The position numbers and the translations under genes were made by a program. Below are positions 42,190 through 49,698 of a stretch of 64,000 nucleotides of DNA, one piece after another (position 1 is the stretch's first letter; each line of letters opens with the position of its first letter). This DNA is from CAVTWS01 sp963738445. Lineage in GTDB: Bacteria; Actinomycetota; Acidimicrobiia; Acidimicrobiales; SHLQ01. Below the pieces are notes generated by a model. The model saw only the letters and a list, made by a program, of their open reading frames with translations. It made no database searches and was not told where the DNA came from. The stretch lies in contig CAVTWS010000007.1 in the NCBI GenBank assembly GCA_963738445.1, forward strand, positions 1-64,000, in the 5' to 3' direction.

Positions 42190-42999
42190 ATGACCGAGCC
42201 ACCGTCGGGCACCCCGATCTATCTCGCCCTCCGAGCGGCGCTCGCCGACGATCGGGCGGTGGCCCTCGCCACCGTCGTCGAAGGACCGGGCACCGGGGGC
42301 AAGCTGCTCGTCGAACCGGACGGGACGAGTGTCGGCACTCTCGGGCACCCCGATCTCGATCGTGTCGTGGCCCGCGACGCCGCCGGGGAACTGGCCTCCG
42401 GGCGAACCGGCGTGCGGCACTACGGAGAGCACGGCGAGGCCCGCGAGGAGACCGTCGCCGTCTTCATCGAGTCCTACGCCACCCAGCCGCGGATGGTCAT
42501 CTTCGGCGCCGTCGACTTCACCGCCGCCCTGGCCCGGGTCGGCAAGATCCTCGGCTACCACGTCATCGTCTGCGACGCCCGACCCGTGTTCGCCACCACC
42601 CAGCGGTTCCCCATGGCCGACCGGGTGTGGGTGGAGTGGCCGAACCGCGTCCTCGACGAGATCGGCCCGACCCTCGGACCCCGAGATGCCGTGTGCATCC
42701 TCACCCACGACGCCAAGTTCGATGTCCCGGCCGTGATCGGATCGCTGGCCACCGCAGTCGGCTACATCGGGGTCATGGGCTCCCGTCGCACCCACGACGA
42801 CCGCACCCGACGGCTGCGCGAGGCCGGGGTCGACCCCACCGATCTGGCGCGGCTCATGTCGCCCATCGGCATCGACATCGGCGCCCGTACCCCCGAGGAG
42901 ACCGCCATCTCGATCGTGGCCGAGATCATCGCCCTCCGTACGGGGCGCCTGGCGCCCTCGCTACGCGACACCTCGGGACCGATTCACCGGCCGGGCTGA
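42190..42999 (+). CDS. XdhC Rossmann-domain protein
   Basis: The 269-residue product carries a weaker XdhC_CoxI-like first part (YLALRAALADDRAVALATVV). The XdhC C-terminal Rossmann domain follows: PRMVIFGAVDFTAALARVGK, YHVIVCDARPVFATTQRFP, VCILTHDAKFDVPAV and GYIGVMGSRRTHDDRTRRL, then SPIGIDIGARTPEETAISI. It probably acts with the preceding small protein in Mo cofactor insertion. It converges with the WYL regulator gene, with a 16-base overlap. Confidence 0.9.
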   Translation: MTEPPSGTPIYLALRAALADDRAVALATVVEGPGTGGKLLVEPDGTSVGTLGHPDLDRVVARDAAGELASGRTGVRHYGEHGEAREETVAVFIESYATQPRMVIFGAVDFTAALARVGKILGYHVIVCDARPVFATTQRFPMADRVWVEWPNRVLDEIGPTLGPRDAVCILTHDAKFDVPAVIGSLATAVGYIGVMGSRRTHDDRTRRLREAGVDPTDLARLMSPIGIDIGARTPEETAISIVAEIIALRTGRLAPSLRDTSGPIHRPG

Positions 43000-43732
43000 C
43001 CGGATCCCCCACGCAGCCTCGGCATCTCGGAGCGGCGGTCCCGGACGTGGCGGTCCCACCAGGACACGAGGTCGAAGTCGGTCGGCGGCACCATCGGCTG
43101 CCGGGTGATCCGGGTACCGAGCAGGTCGTCGATGCTGACCACGGTCACCGCCGGCGGTCGGTCGGACGGGACTCCGACCTGACCGACCAGGAACCAGCCA
43201 CCCGCCTTGTGGACGATACCGATGGGGCCGATCCGGACGACGTCGCGGCAGACCTCGAGGGTGAGCTCGACCACGACCCGTCGCTCGATGGCGAGGGCCA
43301 ACCGGCGCAGTTCACCATGCGGGATTCGATGCCCGTCCCACGGGTCGGGGTCGTGGAGGAACCAGCGGTCGAGCGACTCGGGTCGATCCCGGACGTCCGT
43401 CGACAACGACTCGACCGACTTCTGGCGCGCCGCTCGGGCCGGGGCCGACAACCCGAGCCGTTGCGCGACCCGGGGCTGGCCGACGAGGAACCAGGCTCCG
43501 GCCTCCTCGACGGTGAGGCCGGTCAGATCCGTGCGGAAGCCGCCGACCAGCTGGATCCCGCCGCCTCCACCCGGCACGCTGGTCACCGGGACCCCGGCCA
43601 TGCTCAACGCCTCGACATCACGCAGGATCGTCCGGACGGAGACCTCGAGCTCCTCGGCCAGCTGGCGCGCCGGTCGACGCGACCGCGGCGCTGCAGGATC
43701 AACAGCATGTCGAGGAGGCGGGCCGCTCGCAC
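42984..43732 (-). CDS. WYL-domain DeoR-like regulator (one frameshift)
   Basis: The product is about 249 residues. The N-terminal winged helix begins VRAARLLDMLLILQRRGRV and continues after a frame change as RQLAEELEVSVRTILRDVEA. A WYL-type middle region follows (VVVELTLEVCRDVVRIGPIG, IVHKAGGWFLVG) and a C-terminal extension. One base appears to be missing near 43667-43676, and the span is one base short of a multiple of three. WYL regulators often sense a small ligand or nucleic acid. It lies inside the hydroxylase island in reverse orientation and may control it; this is inference. Confidence 0.85.
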
Positions 43733-43790
43733 GGAGGAATGGTACCGAACATGACAGGAGGTGACAGGTTCGCGGGGGCAAGATGCCGCC

Positions 43791-44201
43791 ATGGACGACA
43801 TCGAAGGTTCTGGTACCCCGGCGGACCCCTGGCTGCTCACCACGCCTCCCGGCAAGAGCGAGTACACGGCCTGGCGCGACCCGGCGGCGGAGCCTCCGGC
43901 GCTCGTCGTCCAGGTCGGCACCACGCAGCTCCGCTATCACCTGCGCTGCATCGAGGACCTGCACACCATGCTCGTCGCCCACGGCGACTGGATGCCGCTC
44001 GGCAACGCCGACGAGCAGAAGGACGCGAAACCGGGCACGGTCGAGTCGTGGGCCCGGGCGGACACCAACCCGGTTGGTGGCTGGTACGGGCTGCGCAAGG
44101 GCTATCGGGGCCGGTTCGGCAACTACGTGCCCCCGGTGCTCGAAGCCCTGGGACTGGCCGAGGTCGAACACAACCCCCGCGACAACGCCATGCGAGCCCG
44201 C
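43791..44201 (+). CDS. DUF6855-like protein (3' end unresolved)
   Basis: About 137 residues are recognisable: DPWLLTTPPGKSEYTAWRD, VVQVGTTQLRYHLRCIEDLH, AHGDWMPLGNADEQKDAKPG, NPVGGWYGLRKGYRGRFGNY and LEALGLAEVEHNPRDNAMRA. This matches my memory of an uncharacterised actinobacterial family (DUF6855), but I cannot check the name. No function is known. After AMRAR the frame enters the 17-base repeats, meets no stop and stays open through the next two genes to 45443. The native stop was probably lost when repeat copies changed the frame. The end given is the end of the recognisable domain. Confidence 0.65.
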
Positions 44202-44209
44202 TGCGCCGC

Positions 44210-44303
44210 CAGGTGCTCGGGCGCACGCCGCTCAGGTGCTCGGGCGCACCGCGCCGCTCCCAGGTGCTCGGGCGCACCGCCCCGCTCAGGTGCTCGGGCG
44301 CAC
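44210..44303. repeat. Four copies of a 17-base repeat between convergent genes
   Basis: CAGGTGCTCGGGCGCAC occurs at 44210-44226, 44233-44249, 44261-44277 and 44287-44303, spaced 23, 28 and 26 bases apart. The last copy contains the coding end (VRPST) and stop of the minus-strand gene. The other copies lie beyond that stop and run into the end of the opposing gene. Confidence 0.9.
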
Positions 44304-44738
44304 CGTGAAGCTGGCCCGCCAGTCGTTGCGACCGCGGTCGTCGATCGACAGCTGCCACGTGTAGCTCCGCCCGGGCTGGAGCGGCAGGGTCGGGAAGTTG
44401 ATGGCGAGCGGTACGCCGAGAGGGGTGCCCGGTCGGAGTCCGGCCGGCCGACCGGCCTCGAAGGTGCCGGCCACCACGATCGGCTGACCGTTGCCCGTCA
44501 CGGGTTGGCCGTCGTCGTCGAGCAGCTCCAGCTTCCACGAGTGCACGACGTTCGCCCGGTCCCACGGCACCTTGATGTGCAAGGCGATGGCCAGGGGCTG
44601 GGGGCGAGGCCCGACCAGGCTCAGTCCACCGCCGAGGATGAACAGCTTGCTGTCCGATACCTGGGCGGCATCCGCCATGAGGATCGTGACATCGAGGGTC
44701 GGTGGAGCGAGCGGCTCGTCGGAGAAGGGCTCGGACAT
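44286..44738 (-). CDS. Conserved protein, DUF6941-like
   Basis: The 150-residue product contains LDVTILMADAAQVSDSKLFI, LGGGLSLVGPRPQPLAIALH, IKVPWDRANVVHSWKLELLD and PLAINFPTLPLQPGRSYTWQ. The pattern AAQVSDSKLFILGGG resembles an uncharacterised family I recall as DUF6941, an all-beta cytosolic protein with no known role. I cannot verify the number. It is divergent from the MocA-like gene and ends inside the 17-base repeats. Its place within the hydroxylase island may be coincidental. Confidence 0.65.
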   Translation of the reverse strand: MSEPFSDEPLAPPTLDVTILMADAAQVSDSKLFILGGGLSLVGPRPQPLAIALHIKVPWDRANVVHSWKLELLDDDGQPVTGNGQPIVVAGTFEAGRPAGLRPGTPLGVPLAINFPTLPLQPGRSYTWQLSIDDRGRNDWRASFTVRPST

Positions 44739-44774
44739 CGCCGGCCACCCTACCGAGCGGCCAGACTGGACGAC

Positions 44775-45443
44775 GTGCCGATCACCGACGCCGTCGATCA
44801 GCCCGACGCGGACCCGTCTGTCGGGCCACGCGGTCGCGAGCTCCCGACCGCAAGCGGCGCGAGCCTCGGTACGGGTTCCCGGTCGGGTGGGGTCGTGGCG
44901 GCGCTGCTGGCCGCCGGTGCCGGTTCCCGGTTCGAGGGGGTGGACCACAAGCTGCGCGCGCTCGTCGACGGCCGACCGATCTTCTCCTGGGCGCTCGACA
45001 GCGCCGTCGCGGCGGGTCTCGACGCCGTCATCGTGGTGACCGGCGCCGCTCACCTCGGCGATCTCATCCCGGCGGCCGTGACAGTCGTCCACAACGACCG
45101 CTGGGCTGAGGGCCAGGCATCGTCGCTCCAGGCGGCCGTGGCGTGGGCCGACTCCCACGGATTCGACGCCGTTGTGGTCGGGCTCGCCGACCAGCCCTTC
45201 GTGCCCCCGACCGCCTGGACCGCGGTAGGGGCGGTCCCCGCTAGCCTGGCCACCGCGAGCTTTCACGGCCGGCGATGCCCGCCGGTCCGCCTGGCTCGCT
45301 CGGTCTGGCCGCTTCTGCCGGTCGACGGCGACGATGGGGCCCGGGTGCTGATGCGCCGTCACCCCGAACTCGTGGTCGACGTGCCCTGCGAGGGCGACCC
45401 CACCGACATCGACACGCTGGAGGACTTGACCCCATGGAACTGA
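44775..45443 (+). CDS. MocA/MobA-like molybdopterin nucleotidyltransferase
   Basis: The product of about 222 residues has the nucleotidyltransferase opening VVAALLAAGAGSRFEGVDHK, then RALVDGRPIFSWAL, HNDRWAEGQASSLQAAV and DAVVVGLADQPFVPPTAW, whose aspartate region binds metal. The tail HPELVVDVPCEGDPTDIDTL is typical of this group. In Mo hydroxylase clusters this enzyme usually adds CMP to molybdopterin to make the cytosine dinucleotide cofactor. I chose GTG 44775, but a later GTG just before AALLAAG is possible since the first 40 residues are not conserved. It overlaps coxG by ten bases. Confidence 0.88.
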   Translation: MPITDAVDQPDADPSVGPRGRELPTASGASLGTGSRSGGVVAALLAAGAGSRFEGVDHKLRALVDGRPIFSWALDSAVAAGLDAVIVVTGAAHLGDLIPAAVTVVHNDRWAEGQASSLQAAVAWADSHGFDAVVVGLADQPFVPPTAWTAVGAVPASLATASFHGRRCPPVRLARSVWPLLPVDGDDGARVLMRRHPELVVDVPCEGDPTDIDTLEDLTPWN

Positions 45444-46186
45444 CCAACGAGTTCGACGTCTCGGCTCCCATCGACCGCACCTGGGCCACGCTCACCGACG
45501 TCGAGGCCATCGCCCCGTGTCTGCCCGGCGCCCAGTTGCAGGAGATCGACGGCGACGAGTTCAAGGGCATCGTGAAGGTCAAGGTGGGTCCGATCACCGC
45601 CAACTACAAGGGTGCGGCCACCTTCGTCGAGAAGGACGACACCGCCCACAAGGCGGTGCTCCGGGCCGAGGGCCGAGATGCCCGCAACGGCAACGCCCAG
45701 GCGATGATCACCGCTCAGCTGGTGTCGCTCGGCGACTCGTCGACCCGGGTCCAGGTGTCTACCGATCTCCACGTCACCGGCAAGGTGGCCCAGTTCGGGC
45801 GCGGTGTCATGGCCGATGTGAGCGCCAAGCTGATGGGTCAGTTCGCCGACAACCTGCACACCTTGATCGCGTCCGGCGAGAGCGTTTCCTCCGGCGAGAA
45901 CGGGTCGGCCGGCGACTCCACCCCGAGCACCCCAGCCTCCGCTGCCGACGCCGCCCTGGCCACCGCGTCCGCTGCTGCGGCGAAGGACGACGCAACGCCG
46001 TCGACGACCAATGGCGCGGCGTCATCGCCCACGGCGACCACCCGCCGGCTCATCAACATGCCCGAGCCGGAGCCGGTTGACCTGCTCGATGCCGCCGGAG
46101 CACCGGTGCTCAAGCGTCTGGCGCCCATCCTCGGCGTGCTCGTGCTGTTGCTCATCCTGCGGCGGCTGTTCGGCCGCCGCTCCTGA
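45434..46186 (+). CDS. CoxG-like SRPBCC protein
   Basis: The 250-residue product has a START/SRPBCC domain typical of CoxG: MELTNEFDVSAPIDRTWATL, APCLPGAQLQEIDGDEFKGI, VKVKVGPITANYKGAATFVE and GRGVMADVSAKLMGQFADNL. A 70-residue Ala/Ser/Thr-rich linker and a C-terminal membrane helix (LAPILGVLVLLLILRRLFGR) follow. In the CO dehydrogenase system CoxG is needed to recruit the enzyme to the membrane, and the C-terminal anchor here fits that. It ends the hydroxylase island. The conserved DUF501 gene follows. Confidence 0.92.
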   Translation: MELTNEFDVSAPIDRTWATLTDVEAIAPCLPGAQLQEIDGDEFKGIVKVKVGPITANYKGAATFVEKDDTAHKAVLRAEGRDARNGNAQAMITAQLVSLGDSSTRVQVSTDLHVTGKVAQFGRGVMADVSAKLMGQFADNLHTLIASGESVSSGENGSAGDSTPSTPASAADAALATASAAAAKDDATPSTTNGAASSPTATTRRLINMPEPEPVDLLDAAGAPVLKRLAPILGVLVLLLILRRLFGRRS

Positions 46187-46203
46187 CCCCGGTGAGGACG
46201 GGG

Positions 46204-46656
46204 ATGGCGAGCCTCGAGGACCGCGTGGCCGTCGAGGCCCTCCTCGGTCGAGTTCCACAAGGCGAGTTCGAGGTCGTCGTTCGCGACTCCGACGGTCGGC
46301 CCGTGGTGATCCGCAACGAGCCGCTGCTGGTCGACGGCACCCCGATGCCCACGCGGTACTGGCTCGTCGGGGCCGACGAATGCCGGGCCGTCAGCCGACT
46401 CGAATCGGCCGGAGGGGTGCGTCGAGCTGCGATCGAGGTGCCCGAGGAGGCCGTCGCCGACGCGCACCGTCGTTACGCCGTCGAACGCGACACCGCGCTG
46501 CCCGACCCCGACGGGAGCCGCCGGCCGTCGGGCGGGGTCGCGGGGACACGCGTCGGCCTCAAGTGTCTCCACGCCCACTACGCCTGGCACCTCGCCGGCG
46601 GCAATGATCCCGTCGGCCGTTGGGTGGCGCAACAGATCGAGGGCCCGCATGAGTAG
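46204..46656 (+). CDS. DUF501 protein
   Basis: The 150-residue product is a conserved actinobacterial DUF501 protein: AVEALLGRVPQGEFEVVVRD, PTRYWLVGADECRAVSRLES, then GLKCLHAHYAWHLAGGNDPV. The Cys/His cluster in LKCLHAHYAWH suggests a metal site; no function is established. In mycobacteria it follows the ftsB-like gene and precedes ppx. Here only the ppx half of that arrangement is kept, and it overlaps ppx by eight bases. AGGA shortly before ATG 46204 supports this start over GTG 46192. Confidence 0.92.
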   Translation: MASLEDRVAVEALLGRVPQGEFEVVVRDSDGRPVVIRNEPLLVDGTPMPTRYWLVGADECRAVSRLESAGGVRRAAIEVPEEAVADAHRRYAVERDTALPDPDGSRRPSGGVAGTRVGLKCLHAHYAWHLAGGNDPVGRWVAQQIEGPHE

Positions 46657-47587
46657 CGATCACGGGGGCGAACGAAGCCGCCCGGGCGCCCCCGTGGCCG
46701 CGATCGATTGCGGCACGAACTCGACCCGGCTCCTCGTGACCGATGGGGGACGGACCGTCGAACGGCTGATGAGGATCACCCGTCTCGGTCGCGGCGTCGA
46801 CGCCACCGGACGGCTCGACCCGGCCGCCGTCGAGTCCACCTGCGCCGTGCTGACCGAGTACCGGCAGGTCATGGATCGGCTGGGAGTGAGCCGGGTGCGC
46901 ATCGCTGCCACCTCGGCGGCCCGTGATGCCGCGAACCGGGCCGACTTCTTCGGGCCGGCCACCGAGATCATCGGCGTCGAGCCGGAGCTGCTCAGCGGGT
47001 CGGAGGAAGCCGAGTTGTCCTTCGCCGGCGCCACCGCCGATCTCGATCCGTCCGGCGGTCCGTATCTGGTGGTCGACATCGGCGGGGGCTCGACCGAGCT
47101 GGCGTACGGCACATCGTCGTTCGACTGCGGCGCCTCGACCGACATGGGGTGCGTGCGGTTCACGGAGAAGTACCTGCACGGTGACCCGCCCGGTCCGGAG
47201 GAGCTGCTGTCGTGCCTGTCGGTCGCCGAAGCGCACATCGACGAGATCGCCCGGCAGTACCCGGCGATGTTCGACGCCCGCCAACTCGTGGGTCTGGCCG
47301 GCACCGTTTCGACCGCGGCCGCGGTGGAGCAGGGCCTGGCATCGTACGACCGCGATCGCATCCACCACTTCCGGTTGACCCGGGCCGCCATCGAGGACGT
47401 CTTTCGCACACTGGCCACCGAGTCGCGGGCGGACCGCATCCACAACCCGGGGCTCGAACCGGAGCGGGCCGATGTGATCGTGGGCGGGATGTGCATCCTG
47501 GTGAAGGTGATGCGCTACTTCCGTTTCGACGACTGTCTGGTGTCCGAGGCCGACATCCTGGACGGGATGGCGGCCTCGATCAGCTGA
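46649..47587 (+). CDS. ppx: Ppx/GppA-family exopolyphosphatase
   Basis: This 312-residue ASKHA-fold phosphatase hydrolyses polyphosphate or pppGpp. It has AAIDCGTNSTRLLVTDGGRT, SAARDAANRADFF, LLSGSEEAELSFAGA, YLVVDIGGGSTELAYGTSS and LVGLAGTVSTAAAVEQG. The length matches the short two-domain actinobacterial enzymes. The start overlaps DUF501. The pair restores the conserved order interrupted after ftsB. Confidence 0.94.
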   Translation: MSSDHGGERSRPGAPVAAIDCGTNSTRLLVTDGGRTVERLMRITRLGRGVDATGRLDPAAVESTCAVLTEYRQVMDRLGVSRVRIAATSAARDAANRADFFGPATEIIGVEPELLSGSEEAELSFAGATADLDPSGGPYLVVDIGGGSTELAYGTSSFDCGASTDMGCVRFTEKYLHGDPPGPEELLSCLSVAEAHIDEIARQYPAMFDARQLVGLAGTVSTAAAVEQGLASYDRDRIHHFRLTRAAIEDVFRTLATESRADRIHNPGLEPERADVIVGGMCILVKVMRYFRFDDCLVSEADILDGMAASIS

Positions 47588-47600
47588 GCCGGCGCGCCCG

Positions 47601-48113
47601 TCAGGCGGCTCGTTCGTTGCGGCGACGGTCCCAGTACGGCTTGCTCGGCCGGGGCTTGGTGATCGTGAGGGCGGCGGGGATGCGGGCGTGGAGGCGTTCG
47701 ACGGACAACCGGCGATCGCGCACGATGCTCGACGGCAGGATGACCCGCCGGATCTCGGTGTCGTGGCCGAAGTCGACGATGTCACGCACCAGATCGGCGC
47801 CGTCGACGGTCACGAGGTCCAACTCGTACAACCCGGCGTCGACCCGGGAGGCGACCTGCTCGAGGTACAGCTGGCCGGCCATCGAGATGTCGATCTCCTC
47901 GGCGGCGGCGAAGTCCTGCAGGGCCCGGGACCAGCGACCGTACAGCGGGAGCATCAGGGTGACGCTGACCTCGGACGGGTGAAGGGCGTCGATGCCGGCC
48001 TCGCCGCGCTGATCCGTGGGGTCGATGACGACGATCGTCGTCGCGCGGCGTTCGCCGGCGGGTGTCGTGGCCCGGCAGGGGCCGAGGGTCGTGGACAGGG
48101 GGCGATCGGACAT
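47601..48113 (-). CDS. Hypothetical protein
   Basis: The 170-residue product is not one I recognise. It is soluble, with ATTIVVIDPTDQRGEAGIDA, VSVTLMLPLYGRWSRALQDF and DLVTVDGADLVRDIVDFGHD, and a very basic tail (KPRPSKPYWDRRRNERAA). The last part could bind nucleic acid. ATG 48113 gives the shortest plausible N-terminus. It is convergent with ppx and divergent from the GNAT gene. Confidence 0.6.
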   Translation of the reverse strand: MSDRPLSTTLGPCRATTPAGERRATTIVVIDPTDQRGEAGIDALHPSEVSVTLMLPLYGRWSRALQDFAAAEEIDISMAGQLYLEQVASRVDAGLYELDLVTVDGADLVRDIVDFGHDTEIRRVILPSSIVRDRRLSVERLHARIPAALTITKPRPSKPYWDRRRNERAA

Positions 48114-48277
48114 GAGTGGCCTCGTTCGTGTCGGTTCCACGGTAGGGAGGCGGCGTACCGGGCGAGTATCGGGTGTGTGAACGTTCGGCGACGGCGCTGT
48201 GGCTCCCGACACGTCCAGACGGCGGCCGGTCCGGCCCGTTCGGCGTCCCGGGAGGTGCGCCGGTAGCCTCCGGCACC

Positions 48278-48869
48278 GTGCCCACCCTGTTCGGCCGTCG
48301 TGTCCTGCTGCGTCCGCTCGCTCCGTCGGACTTCCCGGCGTGGCGGGAGGTTCGGCGCCGCAACGTCGAGTGGCTCACCCGGTGGGAGCCCCGCAAGCTG
48401 CCGGGCCAGGTGGATGTGGTCGAGGACATCGCCGGTTTCACCGCGCGGTGCGCGGCGCGGGATCGTGAACGGCAATCGGGTGCCGGTTCGGCGTTCGGGA
48501 TCTTCGTGGACGGGATCTTCGCCGGCGAGATGAACCTGGGTTCGATCCAGCGGGGCGCCTACCAGAACGCCTACGTCGGCTACTGGATCGATCAGGATCG
48601 GGCCGGGCAGGGGTACACACCGGAGTCGCTGGTGGTGGCGCTGCGCCACGGGTTCGACGAGCTCCGCGTTGCACCGCTTGCAGATCTCGATCATCCCCCG
48701 AAATCGCGCCAGTCGGCGGGTGGCGGAGAAGCTCGAGCTCCGGAGCGAGGGAGTCGCGCACCGTTATCTGGAGATCAACGGCACCTGGGAGGACCACATC
48801 CGCTATGCCATCACGGCCGAGGAGTGGGCCGAGCGTCGGGGCGAGTTGCTGGCTGCCTGGGTCGACTGA
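48278..48869 (+). CDS. RimJ-type GNAT N-acetyltransferase (one frameshift)
   Basis: This acetyl-CoA-dependent N-acetyltransferase of about 197 residues resembles the RimJ/RimI group. It has LFGRRVLLRPLAPSDFPAWR, FGIFVDGIFAGEMNLGSIQR, AYVGYWIDQDRAGQGYTPES with the acetyl-CoA loop, then ISIIPRNRASRRVAEKLELR and HRYLEINGTWEDHIRYAI. An extra base near 48668 separates FDELR from LHRLQISI. The span is one base more than a multiple of three. The acceptor is unknown. Confidence 0.88.
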
Positions 48870-48888
48870 CCGGGGAACGCGCTGACCG

Positions 48889-49686
48889 TCAGGGCTGGCG
48901 GGGTGGGGAGGCGTCGCGGTCGCCCTGACCGCTGATCTGGGCCTGGAGGGTGGCGAGCAGCCGCTGGAAATCGGGCTGGCCCATCGACCAGACCTGGGCA
49001 TGGACCTCGTGTTCGACCGCACCCTCGCTGTCGCGTACGCGGTCGAGGTTGGCGATGGTGGCTTTGGTGCGGCGGACGAGGGTCTGGGGGGCCCGGGCGG
49101 CCCGGGCGGCCATGCTCCGGGCGGTGTCGAGGAGATCGGCGTCGGGGACACACCTCCACGCGAGCCCGTGACGCTCGGCCCCGGCGCCGTCGAGGATCTC
49201 GCCGAACAGCACCATGGCCGCGACGGTGTGGCGGTCGGCGTGGTTCGCCAGACGCCACGTGTGGCCGCCCCCGGGATGGATGCCGATGCCGAGGAACCGC
49301 GTGTCGAACCGGGCCGACTCGCCCGCGAGGATCACGTCGCACGCCAGGGCCATGTTCATCCCCGCGCCGACCGCGGCTCCGTTCACGGCGGCGAGGGTGG
49401 GAATGGGGGTGTGGGCGATCCGGAGAAAGCCTTCGTAGATCCGACCGAGGGTGGCGCCCGTCTGATCCTCGGCGGCGGCGCCGAGCTCGCCCAGATCGGC
49501 GCCGGCGCAGAAGGCAGGAGGCGTCCCGGTCACCACGACGGCACCGATGTCCGCGCGATCCTCGAGGTCGTCCATGATGGCGCTCAGCTCGGCGTTGATG
49601 GCCAGGCTCACCGCGTTGCGGCGATCGGGGTCGTTCAAGGTGATGACGGCGACGCCGTCGGACACGTCACAGAGCACGGCTGACAT
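48889..49686 (-). CDS. Enoyl-CoA hydratase/isomerase family protein
   Basis: This 265-residue crotonase-fold protein has VAVITLNDPDRRNAVSLAIN, FCAGADLGELG as oxyanion-hole segment, IPTLAAVNGAAVGAGMNMAL as the second, then CDVILAGESARFDTRFLGIG. The usual hydratase glutamate region reads GIGIHPGGG, so one or both catalytic glutamates of classical hydratases appear to be missing. The reaction could be isomerisation or hydrolysis. It is upstream of no clear fatty-acid operon. Confidence 0.88.
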   Translation of the reverse strand: MSAVLCDVSDGVAVITLNDPDRRNAVSLAINAELSAIMDDLEDRADIGAVVVTGTPPAFCAGADLGELGAAAEDQTGATLGRIYEGFLRIAHTPIPTLAAVNGAAVGAGMNMALACDVILAGESARFDTRFLGIGIHPGGGHTWRLANHADRHTVAAMVLFGEILDGAGAERHGLAWRCVPDADLLDTARSMAARAARAPQTLVRRTKATIANLDRVRDSEGAVEHEVHAQVWSMGQPDFQRLLATLQAQISGQGDRDASPPRQP

Positions 49687-49698
49687 GACCGGAGTCTC

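Noticed and set aside
44210..44303. CRISPR-like array of four 17-base repeats
   Set aside because: The spacers are 6-11 bases and unequal, and one unit is the coding end of a gene.
43761..45443. A 560-codon fusion of DUF6855 with the MocA-like enzyme
   Set aside because: The middle portion is antisense to a conserved gene and repeat-derived, so the continuity is accidental.
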